Origin: Pelomyxa schiedti
Lineage: Eukaryota; Evosea; Pelobiontida; Pelomyxidae
Length of the DNA stretch: 53,673 nt
NCBI GenBank assembly: GCA_020536535.1
Contig: JAHLWZ010000753.1
Location: 1-53,673 of the forward strand
Reading direction: 5' to 3'
This document shows positions 32,243 through 43,057 of this stretch, piece by piece. A program made the translations under genes and the position numbers. Position 1 is the first letter of the stretch; the number at the start of each line of letters is the position of its first letter. A model generated the notes under the pieces. It saw nothing but the letters and a program-made list of their open reading frames with translations. It was not told where the DNA came from and did not search any database.

Positions 32243-32564
32243 TTAAATTTCAGCAACAGTTGGTAACGATGACACTAGGCATCAGATGACACCACTCACA
32301 AGTTGGTAACGATGTGACACAAGGCAGATGATCGATCGACGGAGGTTCTATGACTGAGGTGAGAGCGCATGCCTACTTCCTAACTGGTGGACGGAGAACC
32401 TTCGTCTGAGCAGAAAAAGATGTTTCTTCCGGGGAACACTCCGTTGATTCTGCATAAAAGAGGTTCCAGCCGGGCAGATTCCTGAGATGTCTCGCTTCTG
32501 CGAAGGCATCTTTTGGAGACCTCGTGTAAATCCTAGGATTTTAATAATCTTTGCAATCAGACAG
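32243..32564. other. Spacer with no firm gene
   Basis: A minus-strand frame crosses it (32677-32348), but it has no resemblance to known proteins and I treat it as chance. The direct repeat CACAAGTTGGTAACGATG / CAACAGTTGGTAACGATG near 32252-32315 is visible. Confidence 0.35.
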
Positions 32565-34140
32565 AATGACTGCCAAGAGGGGTACCACCGAACCAGCCAA
32601 GGAACTGGAACTATGTGTGGATACTGATGTGTTGTACATGAGGCATTCTTACACTGTAACACATCAATTTTGCACACACGCCATCAAAAGCGAATATTGT
32701 CTCTTAGATGCATCATTGTATTGTAGATGAGGTTGATTGTGGACGCGAAGTGGAGGCAATCGTCGGGAATTTCGCACACAGAGCTGTCAAACCACGTTCT
32801 CTGTGGATCATGGGTGAAATGGGGGCTCAGAACAGGTTCGTCGATTTGAAAACAACACACAAACACACAATTTGAAGCCAAATTAACAAGCAAACACAAA
32901 CACACACACCAAGTTAATCCCAAACTCGAAATTCATCATCTTACCGCGCCCCCGTTAAACAAACATTAAATTCAGAGGCACGATGTTCAATGTGCGCTGG
33001 GAAAAACGGGGAACCAGTGGAAACGACTCTGTGGAGCCTGCCTGATTTGACAGCCAGTTTTCATCATGCTCATTCAAACCCAAAGGAGGTCATTGCATTC
33101 CACGTCACTCCCAAGTGCTCTTCCACAAGGTACGGGTGATTCTTGCTTGCTTCTTCCTTGTTAACTCAACTTTGACACAGATCACACATCAAGTCCAAGA
33201 TTATCCTCCTCGTGTCCACCATCCCTGGTGTTGAGCCTTTTGCATCAAATTCCATCTCGCTGTGCTCAAGAGATCGCAGCAGACGCCACCAGTTGCACAA
33301 GATTCAACCACTAGGATCACCTGAGCTAATTCCACCACCCGCGGTCGTGATAGGAAACCAACCGAGGGAGAAGAACCATGTGCACGTCCCTTCGACAACT
33401 CCCCAAGGCACCGCTGATTGCCCCACCTCCCAAAGCAAGCGAAAACCGGACTCCTGTGCCCAACAGCAGCGTGTTGAAGACGACTCCAGAAGCCTTGTAC
33501 ATACTAAAAGCTCAATGGAGTTTATCTCCTTCCAAACCACGTCAAATAGGCAGTGCATTGTGGACAGTCGTTCCGCTCCAGCGAAGTGTATGCACGGCTG
33601 CTCAATAACACCCCCCCATATCTCTTTTACTAACTCCGGTCTGCAGTTCCCGAATCAATGATTGCTGGAATCCCAGAACGAATTTTTCGTAGTAAGTAGT
33701 TACGGCGTTTGAAATATGTACAGGTACTTCTGGTTTCTAACCTCCTCCTGTATTTACGTTAAAGGGCCGGTTATTTTTGTTTTCATTCTTTCAGTAAAGG
33801 AAGAGCACTTCATTCCTCTTATCAACTCCATGATAGCATTGCAGGCTCCGTATGAATTTACCCTCCAGTACGGGAAAATTTCAAGTTCAGCAATCTCGTC
33901 TTTCTTCTTCATTGTGATAACTTATCCTCAGATGATCTGTTTGTAATAGGCTGTGGCCACAAGAACGTGGAGAGTTTCTGCTATGGAATTGCGATGCGGT
34001 GCAAGTTTCTCACAGGAAACAACCCATTCCACATGGACATCACCAAACCAAACCCAATCATCAAATTCCTTGGGTGTGCCAACAACACATTCTCCCAACT
34101 TCCTCCACCTCATACATCTGTGCCCACCTTCACATTGTAA
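32565..34140 (+). CDS. Unrecognised multi-exon gene, exon joins partly solved
   Basis: Firmly linked exons: a stretch starting near 32727 (MRLIVDAKWRQ) to donor 32835, acceptor near 32970, then CSMCAGKNGEPVETTLWSLPDL to donor near 33130, acceptor near 33180 and on to about 33655. Across the joins the frame is kept. The middle part reads VIAFHVTPKCSS, SKIILLVSTIPGVEP and ISLCSRDRSRRH, a beta-rich pattern ending in a basic cluster that could belong to an immunoglobulin-like DNA-binding domain; I cannot name one. Later exons (KEEHFIPLINSM near 33800; GCGHKNVESFCYGIAMRCKF at 33950-34140, ending in a stop) probably belong here. The join near 33655 needs a frame change or an unseen intron. An earlier frame at 32565 may be the first exon. 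Confidence 0.5.
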
Positions 34141-34306
34141 AAAAAAAAGTAATAATAGTATCATCAAGTTGCTTGGTGGGCGTCTTTGTTTGTGTGATTG
34201 GCATCCACCAGGCGGTGTCCTTCCTTTCCTCAAGTATGACAAAGTCCATAATTAATTCACGTTAATTTCCTCCTTTCAGTGATTAGCTTAATTCGGAAGT
34301 CACGCG
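34141..34306. other. Intergenic spacer before the F-box cluster
   Basis: AT-rich, with a short poly-A run; probably the promoter of the first F-box gene. No specific motif can be defended. Confidence 0.35.
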
Positions 34307-35521
34307 ATGGATGGAGACAACAGCCTGTTGGATGGAGGAGACAACAACAAGTCCCCAACAACATCGGAGATGCAAACCGTTGACAAACAGCAAGAAGAAC
34401 GACAACAAACACAAATGCCGGTGAGGCCACAAAATGAGGCTGTGTCAGATATTTTGAAAAATGCCAAGCTTAACCTGGACCGAATGGCTTTCCATGCTGA
34501 AACGGTTTTGTTTGTTTTTTGTATTGTTGCACATTTGACTTTTTTTTCACCAGTGTGCACTTGGAGTCACAATCGAAATTGATGATAACTTGGCAAAAAT
34601 ACGAGCATCAATTCTGGACATTGTGGATAAGAAAATTGCACAATTAAAAGCAGAAGTGCAAGCAAACTTGCTGGTTTGCACCGAGTTTGTACCCTAACAA
34701 TGTCTTTTTTCTAATTTCCTTTCAACAGAATTCAGTGCTGACACTCACATCTTTCAATGCACCAGAGTACACGGCCAGACAGAAAGTATATTGGCCAGCT
34801 CATCAATCATTCATTGACACTCAATCAGCTTATATGCCCCGGGGAACAATTATTGGAGGGGTGGAAAAATTCACTGGATTGCATCTATATAAGAAAAGGT
34901 GTGCCATTTTCTTCTTTACAATTAACACAACAAGGGGCACATATTCTGGACTTGCCTCCTGATGTGCTGTCACATATTGTTGAATACTTACCGCATGAGT
35001 GTATCATTTCTACTCGCACAGTGTGTACCAGTTTCTTGGATGCTGTTCAGACAGGTAAGTCTACCAGTTTAGCCCTTGCGATCCCACCCACCTCATTTTC
35101 AGTTCATGGGTGCAAAAACTGCACCTTTTCAACAGAGGCCAATTGGCATGGATCAGAGTGGGAGATAGCAGAAGTCAACTCAATTTCCACACCCTGCATG
35201 GACTTTAAGCTGCTCTTGCTGACTAATTCTAAGGGCCTGGGGGTGTATTTGTATAGAACCAGCAAGCAGATGTATGCCCGCGCAAAGAGATTCACCATAG
35301 AAGTAACAGATGGTGACCCACTTGCCTGTGATGACCAGAAGGCAACGGTTTGGAGAGAGGTTTTTGTTTGCAACACTCAAGAACTGTGTAACATGACAAA
35401 CCCCACCACGTCCCGAGGGAGAGTGATTCCAATGAAAACAGTGCCATCCAAACTGCACATCTCCCTCGCAATCAATGATAGACTCATCATCACAAGGAAA
35501 CCCAAGAACTCGACCTTTTGA
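34307..35521 (+). CDS. F-box protein, tandem paralogue A
   Basis: Six exons join in phase: 34307-34504, 34554-34673, 34729-34785, 34829-34898, 34935-35054 and 35103-35521, giving 327 aa. The N-terminus is Asp/Gln-rich, then a coiled-coil stretch spans exons 1-3 (IEIDDNLAKIRASILDIVDKK). Exon 5 is the F-box (LDLPPDVLSHIVEYLPHECI). The 140-residue C-terminal domain (HGCKNCTFSTEANWHGSEWEI ... CMDFKLLLLTNSKGLGVYLY) is shared by the two genes downstream and may be a beta-sandwich substrate-binding domain. Known F-box role: linking a substrate to the SKP1-cullin ubiquitin ligase. Substrate unknown. Confidence 0.85.
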
Positions 35522-35670
35522 TTTTTGTTTGTTCTGCGAATTCACCGACTTTGACAGTACTTACCGGGGTAGCAGCATGCTGCGTGCACAATTCGATAAA
35601 AGATCCCTTGTGAGCAAGACACGGCAACCTACAGCAACAGCAAGATCTGGGGCTTCAAAACGCAACAACA

Positions 35671-36906
35671 ATGCGCAAACAACCACAACAAGCAGTGCCG
35701 CAGTCAAACGGGGGTGCGCCGGGCTACAAAGATGCGGCAATGCGGGGACTGACACTGCCGTCACGGAAAGAGGTGCAGGAGGAAGTTGTGCGGGGTCACA
35801 GGAGCGATGATGATGTTGCCTCGATTGTGGGAGATGCGATTAAGAACTTGCGGCGCTCTGCCGATGATGCTGAAAAGGTTCGCTTGCTTTCTTTGTTTTG
35901 CTTTCTTTTAATTTGCTCCTCCAATGTGATGTGGATGAACAGCGTGCTGATGAAGTAACGGCTGAAATTGATGGCACTTTGACCACGCTCAGAGCGGAAA
36001 TGGTGGCGATGGTGGACAGAAAGGCTGCTGAACTGAAAGCTGAAGTTCGGAAGAGCCTCATGGTTTGGATGTTTTCTTAAACCAACAAAAACCACGCTTA
36101 CCTCCTTCAACAGAGTCACTTGAATGCACTTAAGTTACTAAACATGGAGTACGTGGGCATGCAAAGAGTATGCTTTCCACTTTATTATATCTTTGCATTC
36201 TTTCTAATAAACTCGTGAAATCTCAGTTCATATGCCCAGAAGAACGTGTGGTGAAAGAGTTGACAAAATCATTGAATACCATGTTTATATTACAAGGTTT
36301 TGTTGGCACTCGCACCCTTAACTAGCCCAACTTTTCTCAAGGGACACACATTGTGGACTTGCCTGATGAGATGTTGGCACATATTGTTGGCTACTTGCCA
36401 CTCAAATCTATCACTGCCACTCGTGCGGTTTGCCACACATTTTGTAAAGCTGTTCAGATGGGTAAGAGTTATTAATACCTGTATTTACCTTCTTGTGTAA
36501 TAATCCATTGTCAGTTTACGGCTGCAAAGACCACACATTTTCAATGAAGGCGAAGAGAAATGGTTCATCTTGGGCAATAACAGGCGGCAGCACTTTCTCG
36601 ACACCATGCATGGACTTCAAGGTGATGGTGGAGTCAAATGCTGCCGGTATGGGAGTACATCTTGCCATCTTCAATGAGCGGCTGTATGGGCAGGCCAAGG
36701 CTGTAGACGTGAAGCTGACCACCACCAACAACAACAAGAAGAAACTGTTTCAGGAACGTCACATTGTAATAACCACCACTAAGCTGCGTGACATGTTCAA
36801 TGGAGAACGTGGACCCAACCTATCGTTTCACTTCACTGGTGGGTCAGTACCAAGCCAAGTGAAAGTCTCCCTCACAATCAATGATACACCACTCAACAAT
36901 GTTTGA
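35671..36906 (+). CDS. F-box protein, tandem paralogue B
   Basis: Six exons with the same phases as paralogue A: 35671-35877, 35943-36062, 36114-36167, 36227-36296, 36342-36461 and 36515-36906, giving 320 aa. Exon 2 is a 40-codon coiled coil, as in A and C. The F-box is in exon 5 (VDLPDEMLAHIVGYLPLKSI). The C-terminal domain starts YGCKDHTFSMKAKRNGSSWAI and keeps the CMDFKV landmark. The start at 35671 fits the size of the first exon in the paralogues; a longer frame from 35577 is out of phase with it. Confidence 0.83.
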
Positions 36907-37138
36907 AACATGCATTCCTACTTGTTTTTGCATTGCAGTGCCGGAGGAAGTTGGGCCGGGTTGCTCCCATAGGGGATGCAATTAGGAACTCGTGGACGCC
37001 ATTGCAGAGGCTTTTCTCCGTTGGAGTTATTTGGTCATGTGAAGGAAAAGTCGCTAAGGCTCTAGACGAGGCCCCTGCGTGCCACGCGTTTAAACAGATT
37101 AGATTTTTGTTGTCGGTCTAGCAGTTCACCGTTTTAAA
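36907..37138 (+). pseudogene. Relic resembling the first exon of F-box paralogue B
   Basis: GAGGAAGTTGGGCCGGGTTGC and GATGCAATTAGGAACTCGTGG echo the end of exon 1 of paralogue B (GAGGAAGTTGTGCGGGGTCAC and GATGCGATTAAGAACTTGCGG). No open frame is kept. It is probably a leftover of unequal exchange in the tandem array. Confidence 0.4.
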
Positions 37139-38339
37139 ATGCAACCGGCGCCAAAGCGGGCTAGGACCGACAGGACACAAGGTACAGAGTTATTGCACGA
37201 ATCCACAGATCCTCGCGTGAACTTGTGCCGGGAGACGGAGGAGAGTGCCACGGTTTCGTCATATTTGGAGAGCGCCAAGGCCAACCTGGATCGCATGGCT
37301 GCCGATGCAGAAAGGGTTTTTCCTTTTTTTTTTTTTTTTTTTTTTGCAGTGTTTTGTTGTTGACACACTTGTGTTTAGCGTGCAAATCATGTAAAAATGG
37401 AAATCGACGATACTTTGAACAGCATTAGAGCGGAAATGATGGCAATGGTGGATAAAAAGATTGCTGACTTGAAAGAACAAGTGCAAATAAACCTACTGGT
37501 TTGCTCCTGTTGTTAACTTAGTTATTCCAACATATTTTCTTTCCCAAAAAAGACATCGATGAACGCACTCACATCTTTGGACACAGCAGAAGCCACTATG
37601 ACACAGAAAGTATGCTTTCAGCTTCACCTCGTTCTAATATGGGCACTATCAGCTCATATGTCCTGAAAGGCCATATATGCTGCTGAAGGAGCTGGGGATG
37701 TCATTGAATGGATTCTCCATAAGAAAAGGTGTGTCTGTATAGTTTGCTTCCCTTCAAATCTCCAAAGGGACCCACATTCTGGACTTGCCCCTCGATGTTT
37801 TGTCCCACATTGTTGGCTATTTACCACCTGAGGCTGTAACTGCTACTCGTGCGGTCTGTACCCTTTTTTTGGATGCTGTTGGCATGGGTAGAAGCTTCCA
37901 GTTACTACTATGTAATAACAAATTCTCAGTTTACGGTTGTAAAAACTGCACATTTTCAACAGAGGCTAAGAGGGTTGGGCAAATTTGGGAAATCACAGGC
38001 AACAATTTTCCCACACCATGCATGGACTTTGAAATGTGTGTGTGTCAAATGGCAAATGGTGTGGGAGTCTCCTTCCGCATCACCAGCAGGCGTCTGTATG
38101 CCCAAGGCAAAAAGATTGATATTAGACTGACAGATGATGGCCAATGGAGCTGCCCAGTTCGGCTACGTTTCACCACCAAGATACTGTCTGATATTTCGCA
38201 GCCCAAAGGCACAAAAAGAGGCAGGATACTTCATGCAACATTTATTCCAGACACCTTCAAAATATCCCTAACAATCAGCGACTGCACTGCACATGCTAAA
38301 GTAACAAACAAACCACTAGCGCCTCCCCCCCAGGACTGA
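37139..38339 (+). CDS. F-box protein, tandem paralogue C
   Basis: Six exons: 37139-37315, 37379-37498, 37553-37609, 37653-37728, 37768-37887 and 37930-38339, giving 319 aa with the same intron phases as A and B. Exon 2 reads KMEIDDTLNSIRAEM, exon 5 carries the F-box (LDLPLDVLSHIVGYLPPEAV), and the C-terminal domain begins YGCKNCTFSTEAKRVGQIWEI. The first intron contains a 22-nt T-run that may be unstable. The three copies differ enough that the duplication is not recent. Confidence 0.85.
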
Positions 38340-38432
38340 GAAAATTCAAAAAACCCGAGATATTTTTTCTGTTTTTAATTTTTGTGATAACCACCAAGGC
38401 GGCCGGATCTGCGACACCAAGACGGGTCTGAG

Positions 38433-38515
38433 ATGGCGAGTAGTACTGGAGGGAGGCTGTCGCGGGAGGAATACGCAAAGAGAAAACAGTTGGAGGAGGC
38501 CATCATCAATCAATT
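38433..38515 (+). CDS. Possible N-terminal exon of an unrecognised protein
   Basis: An ATG opens MASSTGGRLSREEYAKRKQLEEAII, a plausible helical N-terminus, but the frame then runs into a T-run and a minus-strand family fragment. The rest may lie in or past the assembly gap. Confidence 0.25.
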
Positions 38516-38527
38516 TTTTTTTTCACA

Positions 38528-38692
38528 TCAACAAACAGTCGTTTTTGGAGACAGTTTGTTGTGGCACTGGAACCGCCATCGCGATCGCCACTCCTCAACA
38601 TGGTACTGTTGTCCCAGCAGTTGCACCACACCACACCCAGTGTCACACTCACACCAATGAACAAATGAACTCTTTGTACTGTGGGATGGGCA
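38528..38692 (-). pseudogene. Fragment of the lineage-specific repeat family
   Basis: On the minus strand the segment reads VHLFIGVSVTLGVVWC followed by NSTM, the central motif of the proteins at 26658-27422 and 30064-31389. It is cut on one side by the assembly gap and on the other by the T-run at 38513-38522, so its full extent is unknown. Confidence 0.55.
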
Positions 38693-38792
38693 NNNNNNNN
38701 NNNNNNNNNNNNNNNNNNNNNNNNNNNNNNNNNNNNNNNNNNNNNNNNNNNNNNNNNNNNNNNNNNNNNNNNNNNNNNNNNNNNNNNNNNNN
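38693..38792. other. Assembly gap of 100 N
   Basis: Exactly 100 N, the conventional size for a gap of unknown length. Confidence 0.99.
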
Positions 38793-39211
38793 AGTGATCC
38801 AATCACTCCACGAACCAGGGTACATCTTGGGCATCCCAAGGCCAGAGTGCACAACAGAAAGAACACACAGCCCAACCACAATCCCAGCTGAACATGACAT
38901 TATCACCCTGTCCGCTGGCACTCCCCCAAACACAGCCTCGTACTTGGCCCGAAGCTCCTCGCGTGTGAGTGGCATCCCTGTGGTTGTGTTGATGTTCTGC
39001 TGGAACGGCACGTTGATGAACCCAGGGATGTGCCCGGCAACTGGGTCCACAGGCTCGCTCTGCCCTGTGAACCTCTCTGCTGGGCGGGTGTTCTTTCTGT
39101 TGTGCACTCTGGCCTTGGGATGCCCAAGATGTACCCTGGTTCGTGGAGTGATTGGATCACTGACCCTTCGAGGCCCACTGTCACCTTGTTACCTCCCAAA
39201 GAGCCTTGATG
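38793..39211 (+). pseudogene. Rhodanese (sulfurtransferase) C-terminal domain with an internal inverted segment
   Basis: On the plus strand 39088-39211 encodes the end of a rhodanese: VLSVVHSGLGMPKMYPGSWSDW, DPSRPTVTLLPPKEP and stop. The part that should precede it is on the minus strand at 39087-38867: RPAERFTGQ, AGHIPGFINVPF, ELRAKYEAVFGG and the active-site loop SCSAGIVVGL. Both ends of this inverted 221-bp piece carry a 74-bp inverted repeat (38793-38866 and 39088-39161). Known role: transfer of sulfur through the active-site Cys, which is kept, although the usual CGSG loop reads CSAG. Its position beside the gap makes misassembly likely. Confidence 0.7.
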
Positions 39212-39347
39212 AAGTGAAGTTCCAAACATCACTCCTTCCCAGAAAGCAAATGAAAAAATTTGTTTTCATCCTTCGTCGGGTAGCCACGGTGGTATCACCG
39301 CCCTTAGCTCACCCGATAAGCCAAACTCCATTATAAACTCCATTATA

Positions 39348-41459
39348 ATGGGACATAATTTCTCCTCCGAACCACCCACCCTTGCCTCGTTGGAGGCCAA
39401 GGTGTTCGCACGTCACACGCTGGATGGTATCAAGTCACTCAGGTCATCACAAGGACGATTATGGGCCAGACTCATGAGGGCATGCGTCAAGGGCGGTGCA
39501 ACCAAAGTGAGGGCTGCCGCTGAATCTGTTCCTGTTGGTGACGAACGCCAAGTTGCTGCAAGGGAAAGGTAAAAAAAATTTTCAGCCATTTTGTGGCGAG
39601 GTGAGCTAAATATTTTGTGCCACACATTTATTAAAATTAATAAAATATTTACAGCTGTTATTGTTACATATGTACTTAATGTCAGCACAGCTCCCATCTC
39701 AGAGAGTATAACGTTATTCACGTTTGCGCCCATCTGGGGCACCTGGCCGAAATGAATGTGATTCTCAACACATGGGCTTCCAGACCACCCTACAACACAA
39801 TGATGAAAGCTGATGCCATGAAGTGGCTGGTGGATGAAGTCTCCAGTGATGGTTATACATCGCTTACCATTGCGGTCAGAAACAGATACACCGATATTGC
39901 GGAATGCTTGGTTACAGAGTGGCATGCTGATACAATGTACTGTTCCAAAGGTACAGACGAAGGCGCCTTCTGCAACTGGAATGTGCTTCATTTTTGCGCG
40001 GCATACAACCAATACAAGTGTGCTGACTTGATCCTTTCGTCTTGTGATACTTCGATGAAGATTTCCCTGTTGCAATGCCTTGGCGGAGGCGGCAGTCACA
40101 CCCCACTTGAAACTGCAATCCAAACCTCCTACTGTGTGGAGACGGTGATGGCAATTGCCAATCCGAAGTGGGGGCAACCTGTTCTATCTGCAATGGAGGA
40201 GAGGAAACCGCTACTCTTCGCTGCCATGGCACAGTCTGATTCATCATTCGAATATCTCTGCAGTGTCTTTAGTGAGGGATTGATAGAGATACTGGTTACA
40301 GCACGATCCCGCTTCCGAAGAAAACTTCTGGATTATCCAAAGTTCTCTAGTATCGCTAACCAGCCGTTCCAACTCCACGGTGGAACGGTTACACCATTGT
40401 ACTTTGCCGTAGCTAAGGGATCAATCAACATGGTGATAAAACTCCTCGCACTTGGTGCGGACCCAAATGTGGTCTGCGCATTGGGTGTGGAATGGTTTTG
40501 TGAGCAGTTTAAACCGTATAGGGCATTTGATCTGTACCCTTGGGGTTCGAGTCCAATGACCCTTGCCGTTGCCACCCTCCGAAAAGACATGGTGCAAGAA
40601 ATGGCACGCTGTGGGGGTATCCTCACCCCTAAATTTTGCAGGCGTTGGAGTAAATATGATCCAGCTTTTTCACTTGCAAGTTACCTCGATGGTACTTTTT
40701 TGCTGAGTGTCGTCATTCTATTAACCATTGCTAGGGTCATGGGAGGAACACCTGGAAAGACTCTCTGACCACTGCTCCGAACTCCATGCTTCTATGCCTC
40801 TGTTGTCATATTCTTTAGTGCCAGTAGAATTTATGTGCGAATTTCCGATCTCATTTCTTTGTCTTATCCCAGTCATACAATTCCCAGTGTGAGCGAATCC
40901 ATCACCTCCATGATGATTCAGTACAAGGCTGAAATTACCGGAGTTCTGGAGCTGCTTGATATCAAATCACTGGGGAGGATACAGCGGACTTCGAAATTTT
41001 GGTGAGTACCCCTTGTTCTCACCGCACTCCCATGCAACATACAAACAATAATATTAATGTTGAGGTATCAAATGGGCCGATCCAACTCCCTGTGGAAGGT
41101 TTCTGTTTCAGTCTTTAAATAATTGCTCATTCTCCCAACCAGAGTGCTTTGTTGAATTCCAGCATGAAATGGGAAAGAAAAATCCGGGATCAACTTATTC
41201 TCAGCACCCAGCTCCTTGACAATGATTCCACCAAGGTTCCTATTTTCATTCACTTCCACACAACTCGTAAACACACCCACCCACACCACAGTGGAAGCAT
41301 GCTGCGTTCTTCTGGGTGGCCCGGAACCTATGTGTCAAGTGCGGGCACAAATACCGGCAGTGTGATGCATTCCACTGTAGGTCCCACAACCGTAAGCATG
41401 TTCCCAGGTATGTCTACAAAGAGCTCGATCAATTCTCGGCTACGTTGCAGTCATTGTAA
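39348..41459 (+). CDS. Ankyrin-type protein, possibly fused to an F-box and a Cys/His tail
   Basis: Exons 39348-39568 and 39691-40691 join in phase and give a helical N-terminus followed by ankyrin-like repeats (NVIHVCAHLGHLAEM, TSLTIAVRNRYTDIAECL, TPLYFAVAKGSINMVIKLLALGADPN). A third exon from 40735 (SWEEHLERLSDHCSEL) is in phase. After an unsettled join an F-box-like stretch follows (EITGVLELLDIKSLGRIQ, ending at donor 41001), then exons 41145-41235 and 41292-41459. The last exon has LCVKCGHKYRQCDAFHC and ends at a TAA. The first part and the last three exons could also be two genes. An ubiquitin-ligase adaptor would suit the parts. The ankyrin match is weaker than in the kinase gene. Confidence 0.6.
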
Positions 41460-41581
41460 GAGAAATAGGCGTTTTTGCTTCACAAAAAAAAGCCATGTCG
41501 CCAGCCTGCATTGTCCAGGTCTGATTCTTCAGCACCTGAGTACCATCACGCAGGTCTTCCACGAAAAACAGAGAGTGGGAA

Positions 41582-43057
41582 ATGGACTTCGTCGTTGTGA
41601 CGACCAACGGCGGCAGCGGGTGTCGACTGCTGCGAGCCCGCGACCAAGTTGGCGTGCTGCTGCTGGCATCTGCTGCCTCCTCGTCGCCGTCGTCGCTGGG
41701 GTTGTGTCGTCGTCCTCCAGAAGCAACGGTGACGTCATTGCAATCGCCTGCGTCCCCCCCAACGACAGCAGCACAACCGGCAACAAAAAAAGCAAAACTA
41801 ACAGACGAATGCTCAATGGCAACAACAGGCTCACATCATTCCACAACCACAACGCTTATGGCCGAGGGACATGTTGTGGGCAGGCTGGTGTGGGACTTGG
41901 TTGTGTCCACTGCCAGGGTGTTTGTGTTCGAGGTGAAGGGCTCAATTACTGTCGAGGGACAGACGGGACATAGGAGGGCACAGAGGTGTTTGTGCGTGAG
42001 GGTGTCACCACTGCTGCTCAGCATGGTTGGTGAGATAGATGACAGGGCTGTGGCTCCGTCGAGTTTCCAGTGGGTGGATGACACCAGGTACCTCCAGCAC
42101 TGCTCTGGGTCCCCAGACGAGTGGGTATTGTGCAGTGCCAGTTATGAGAAGGTTGGAGTACAACGGTCTGGGGACAGCAGTACGGATAATGGTGTGCTGC
42201 TCTGTGAGGATCCAGTGTGGCTTTTCAGTCGGTGTGTAGCAGTGAATTCCAAGTGGATTGTGTTGTTTGGTGGAGCCTCTGGTTCTTGTGAGAAGTTTCT
42301 TTTCCTTCACTGTTTAGAGGAGGCCAACAACAAAAGCTGCTGTTTACGTGAATTTGCTCAATACAAGGTTCCACTGGACCTCACCGAAGAAGATAATTTG
42401 GTTCGTTCCTTGCTGAACTTCTGCAAACAGAGGCCTGATGAGTTGCTGCTTATTGTCAACACGCAGAAGAAGAATGCAAAGATCGTTACTGCAGTCACTG
42501 TCTTTGACCTGGAGCAGACCAACACCACGGGAGCACTCTGTGTTCTCAGCACCACCACAGTGTGCTCATCTCTCCTTTGTGGAATCACAGATGCGTGTGT
42601 GACGAGGAAGCAAAATGGAGCTCGGTGTTTCATCTGCACAGTGTGGGTCCCTGACCCCAAAAGTACATTCGGAATATTGAACAGGAGTGGAGCTTCAGTG
42701 GAAGAGTTCAGTGGTCACGTCACACTGCTCGACCCCTCATTCACTTGGTTTCAACCTGTGAATGACTCTGTTTTCTTCATCAAGGATAATGCAGCATATG
42801 GAAAACTTCTGATCTGTGACTGCAACCACCCCACCAGCCCCTCACAGGTGGATCTATCCAGTTCTGGAATCAGGTACAACACCAGAAACCTCCCATCAGG
42901 GAAAGTGTGGTCACGCGTTTCAATGGAATCTGGGTTCCTCTTCTGTTCTGACAACTCACACCTCACAGTTGTTGAACCCTTCACTGGATTCTGTGTCCTC
43001 ACTCTCGAGTTTCCACTCTGTGACTTTCTGGTAGTGACGCCCCTGTTTTCTTGCTGA
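41582..43057 (+). CDS. Lineage-specific repeat-family protein, divergent member
   Basis: A single exon of 491 aa. RARDQVGVLLLASA near the N-terminus takes the place of the DARSQFVAFA motif of the other members. CVAVNSKWIVLFGG and the regular hydrophobic strands through the C-terminal half match the same layout. The stretch at residues 40-95 is low-complexity (Ser, Thr, Pro). The initiator is uncertain, since the frame opens without a clear upstream signal. No function is recognised. Confidence 0.6.
   Translation: MDFVVVTTNGGSGCRLLRARDQVGVLLLASAASSSPSSLGLCRRPPEATVTSLQSPASPPTTAAQPATKKAKLTDECSMATTGSHHSTTTTLMAEGHVVGRLVWDLVVSTARVFVFEVKGSITVEGQTGHRRAQRCLCVRVSPLLLSMVGEIDDRAVAPSSFQWVDDTRYLQHCSGSPDEWVLCSASYEKVGVQRSGDSSTDNGVLLCEDPVWLFSRCVAVNSKWIVLFGGASGSCEKFLFLHCLEEANNKSCCLREFAQYKVPLDLTEEDNLVRSLLNFCKQRPDELLLIVNTQKKNAKIVTAVTVFDLEQTNTTGALCVLSTTTVCSSLLCGITDACVTRKQNGARCFICTVWVPDPKSTFGILNRSGASVEEFSGHVTLLDPSFTWFQPVNDSVFFIKDNAAYGKLLICDCNHPTSPSQVDLSSSGIRYNTRNLPSGKVWSRVSMESGFLFCSDNSHLTVVEPFTGFCVLTLEFPLCDFLVVTPLFSC

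Noticed and set aside
32684-32923. Minus-strand frame reading EPVLSPHFTHDPQ
   Set aside because: The plus strand here has in-phase splice sites linking to further exons, so the minus frame is probably a shadow.
38793-39161. Inverted repeat as the ends of a small transposon
   Set aside because: The repeat is itself rhodanese coding sequence, and a gap adjoins it. A misassembled or inverted gene piece explains it better.
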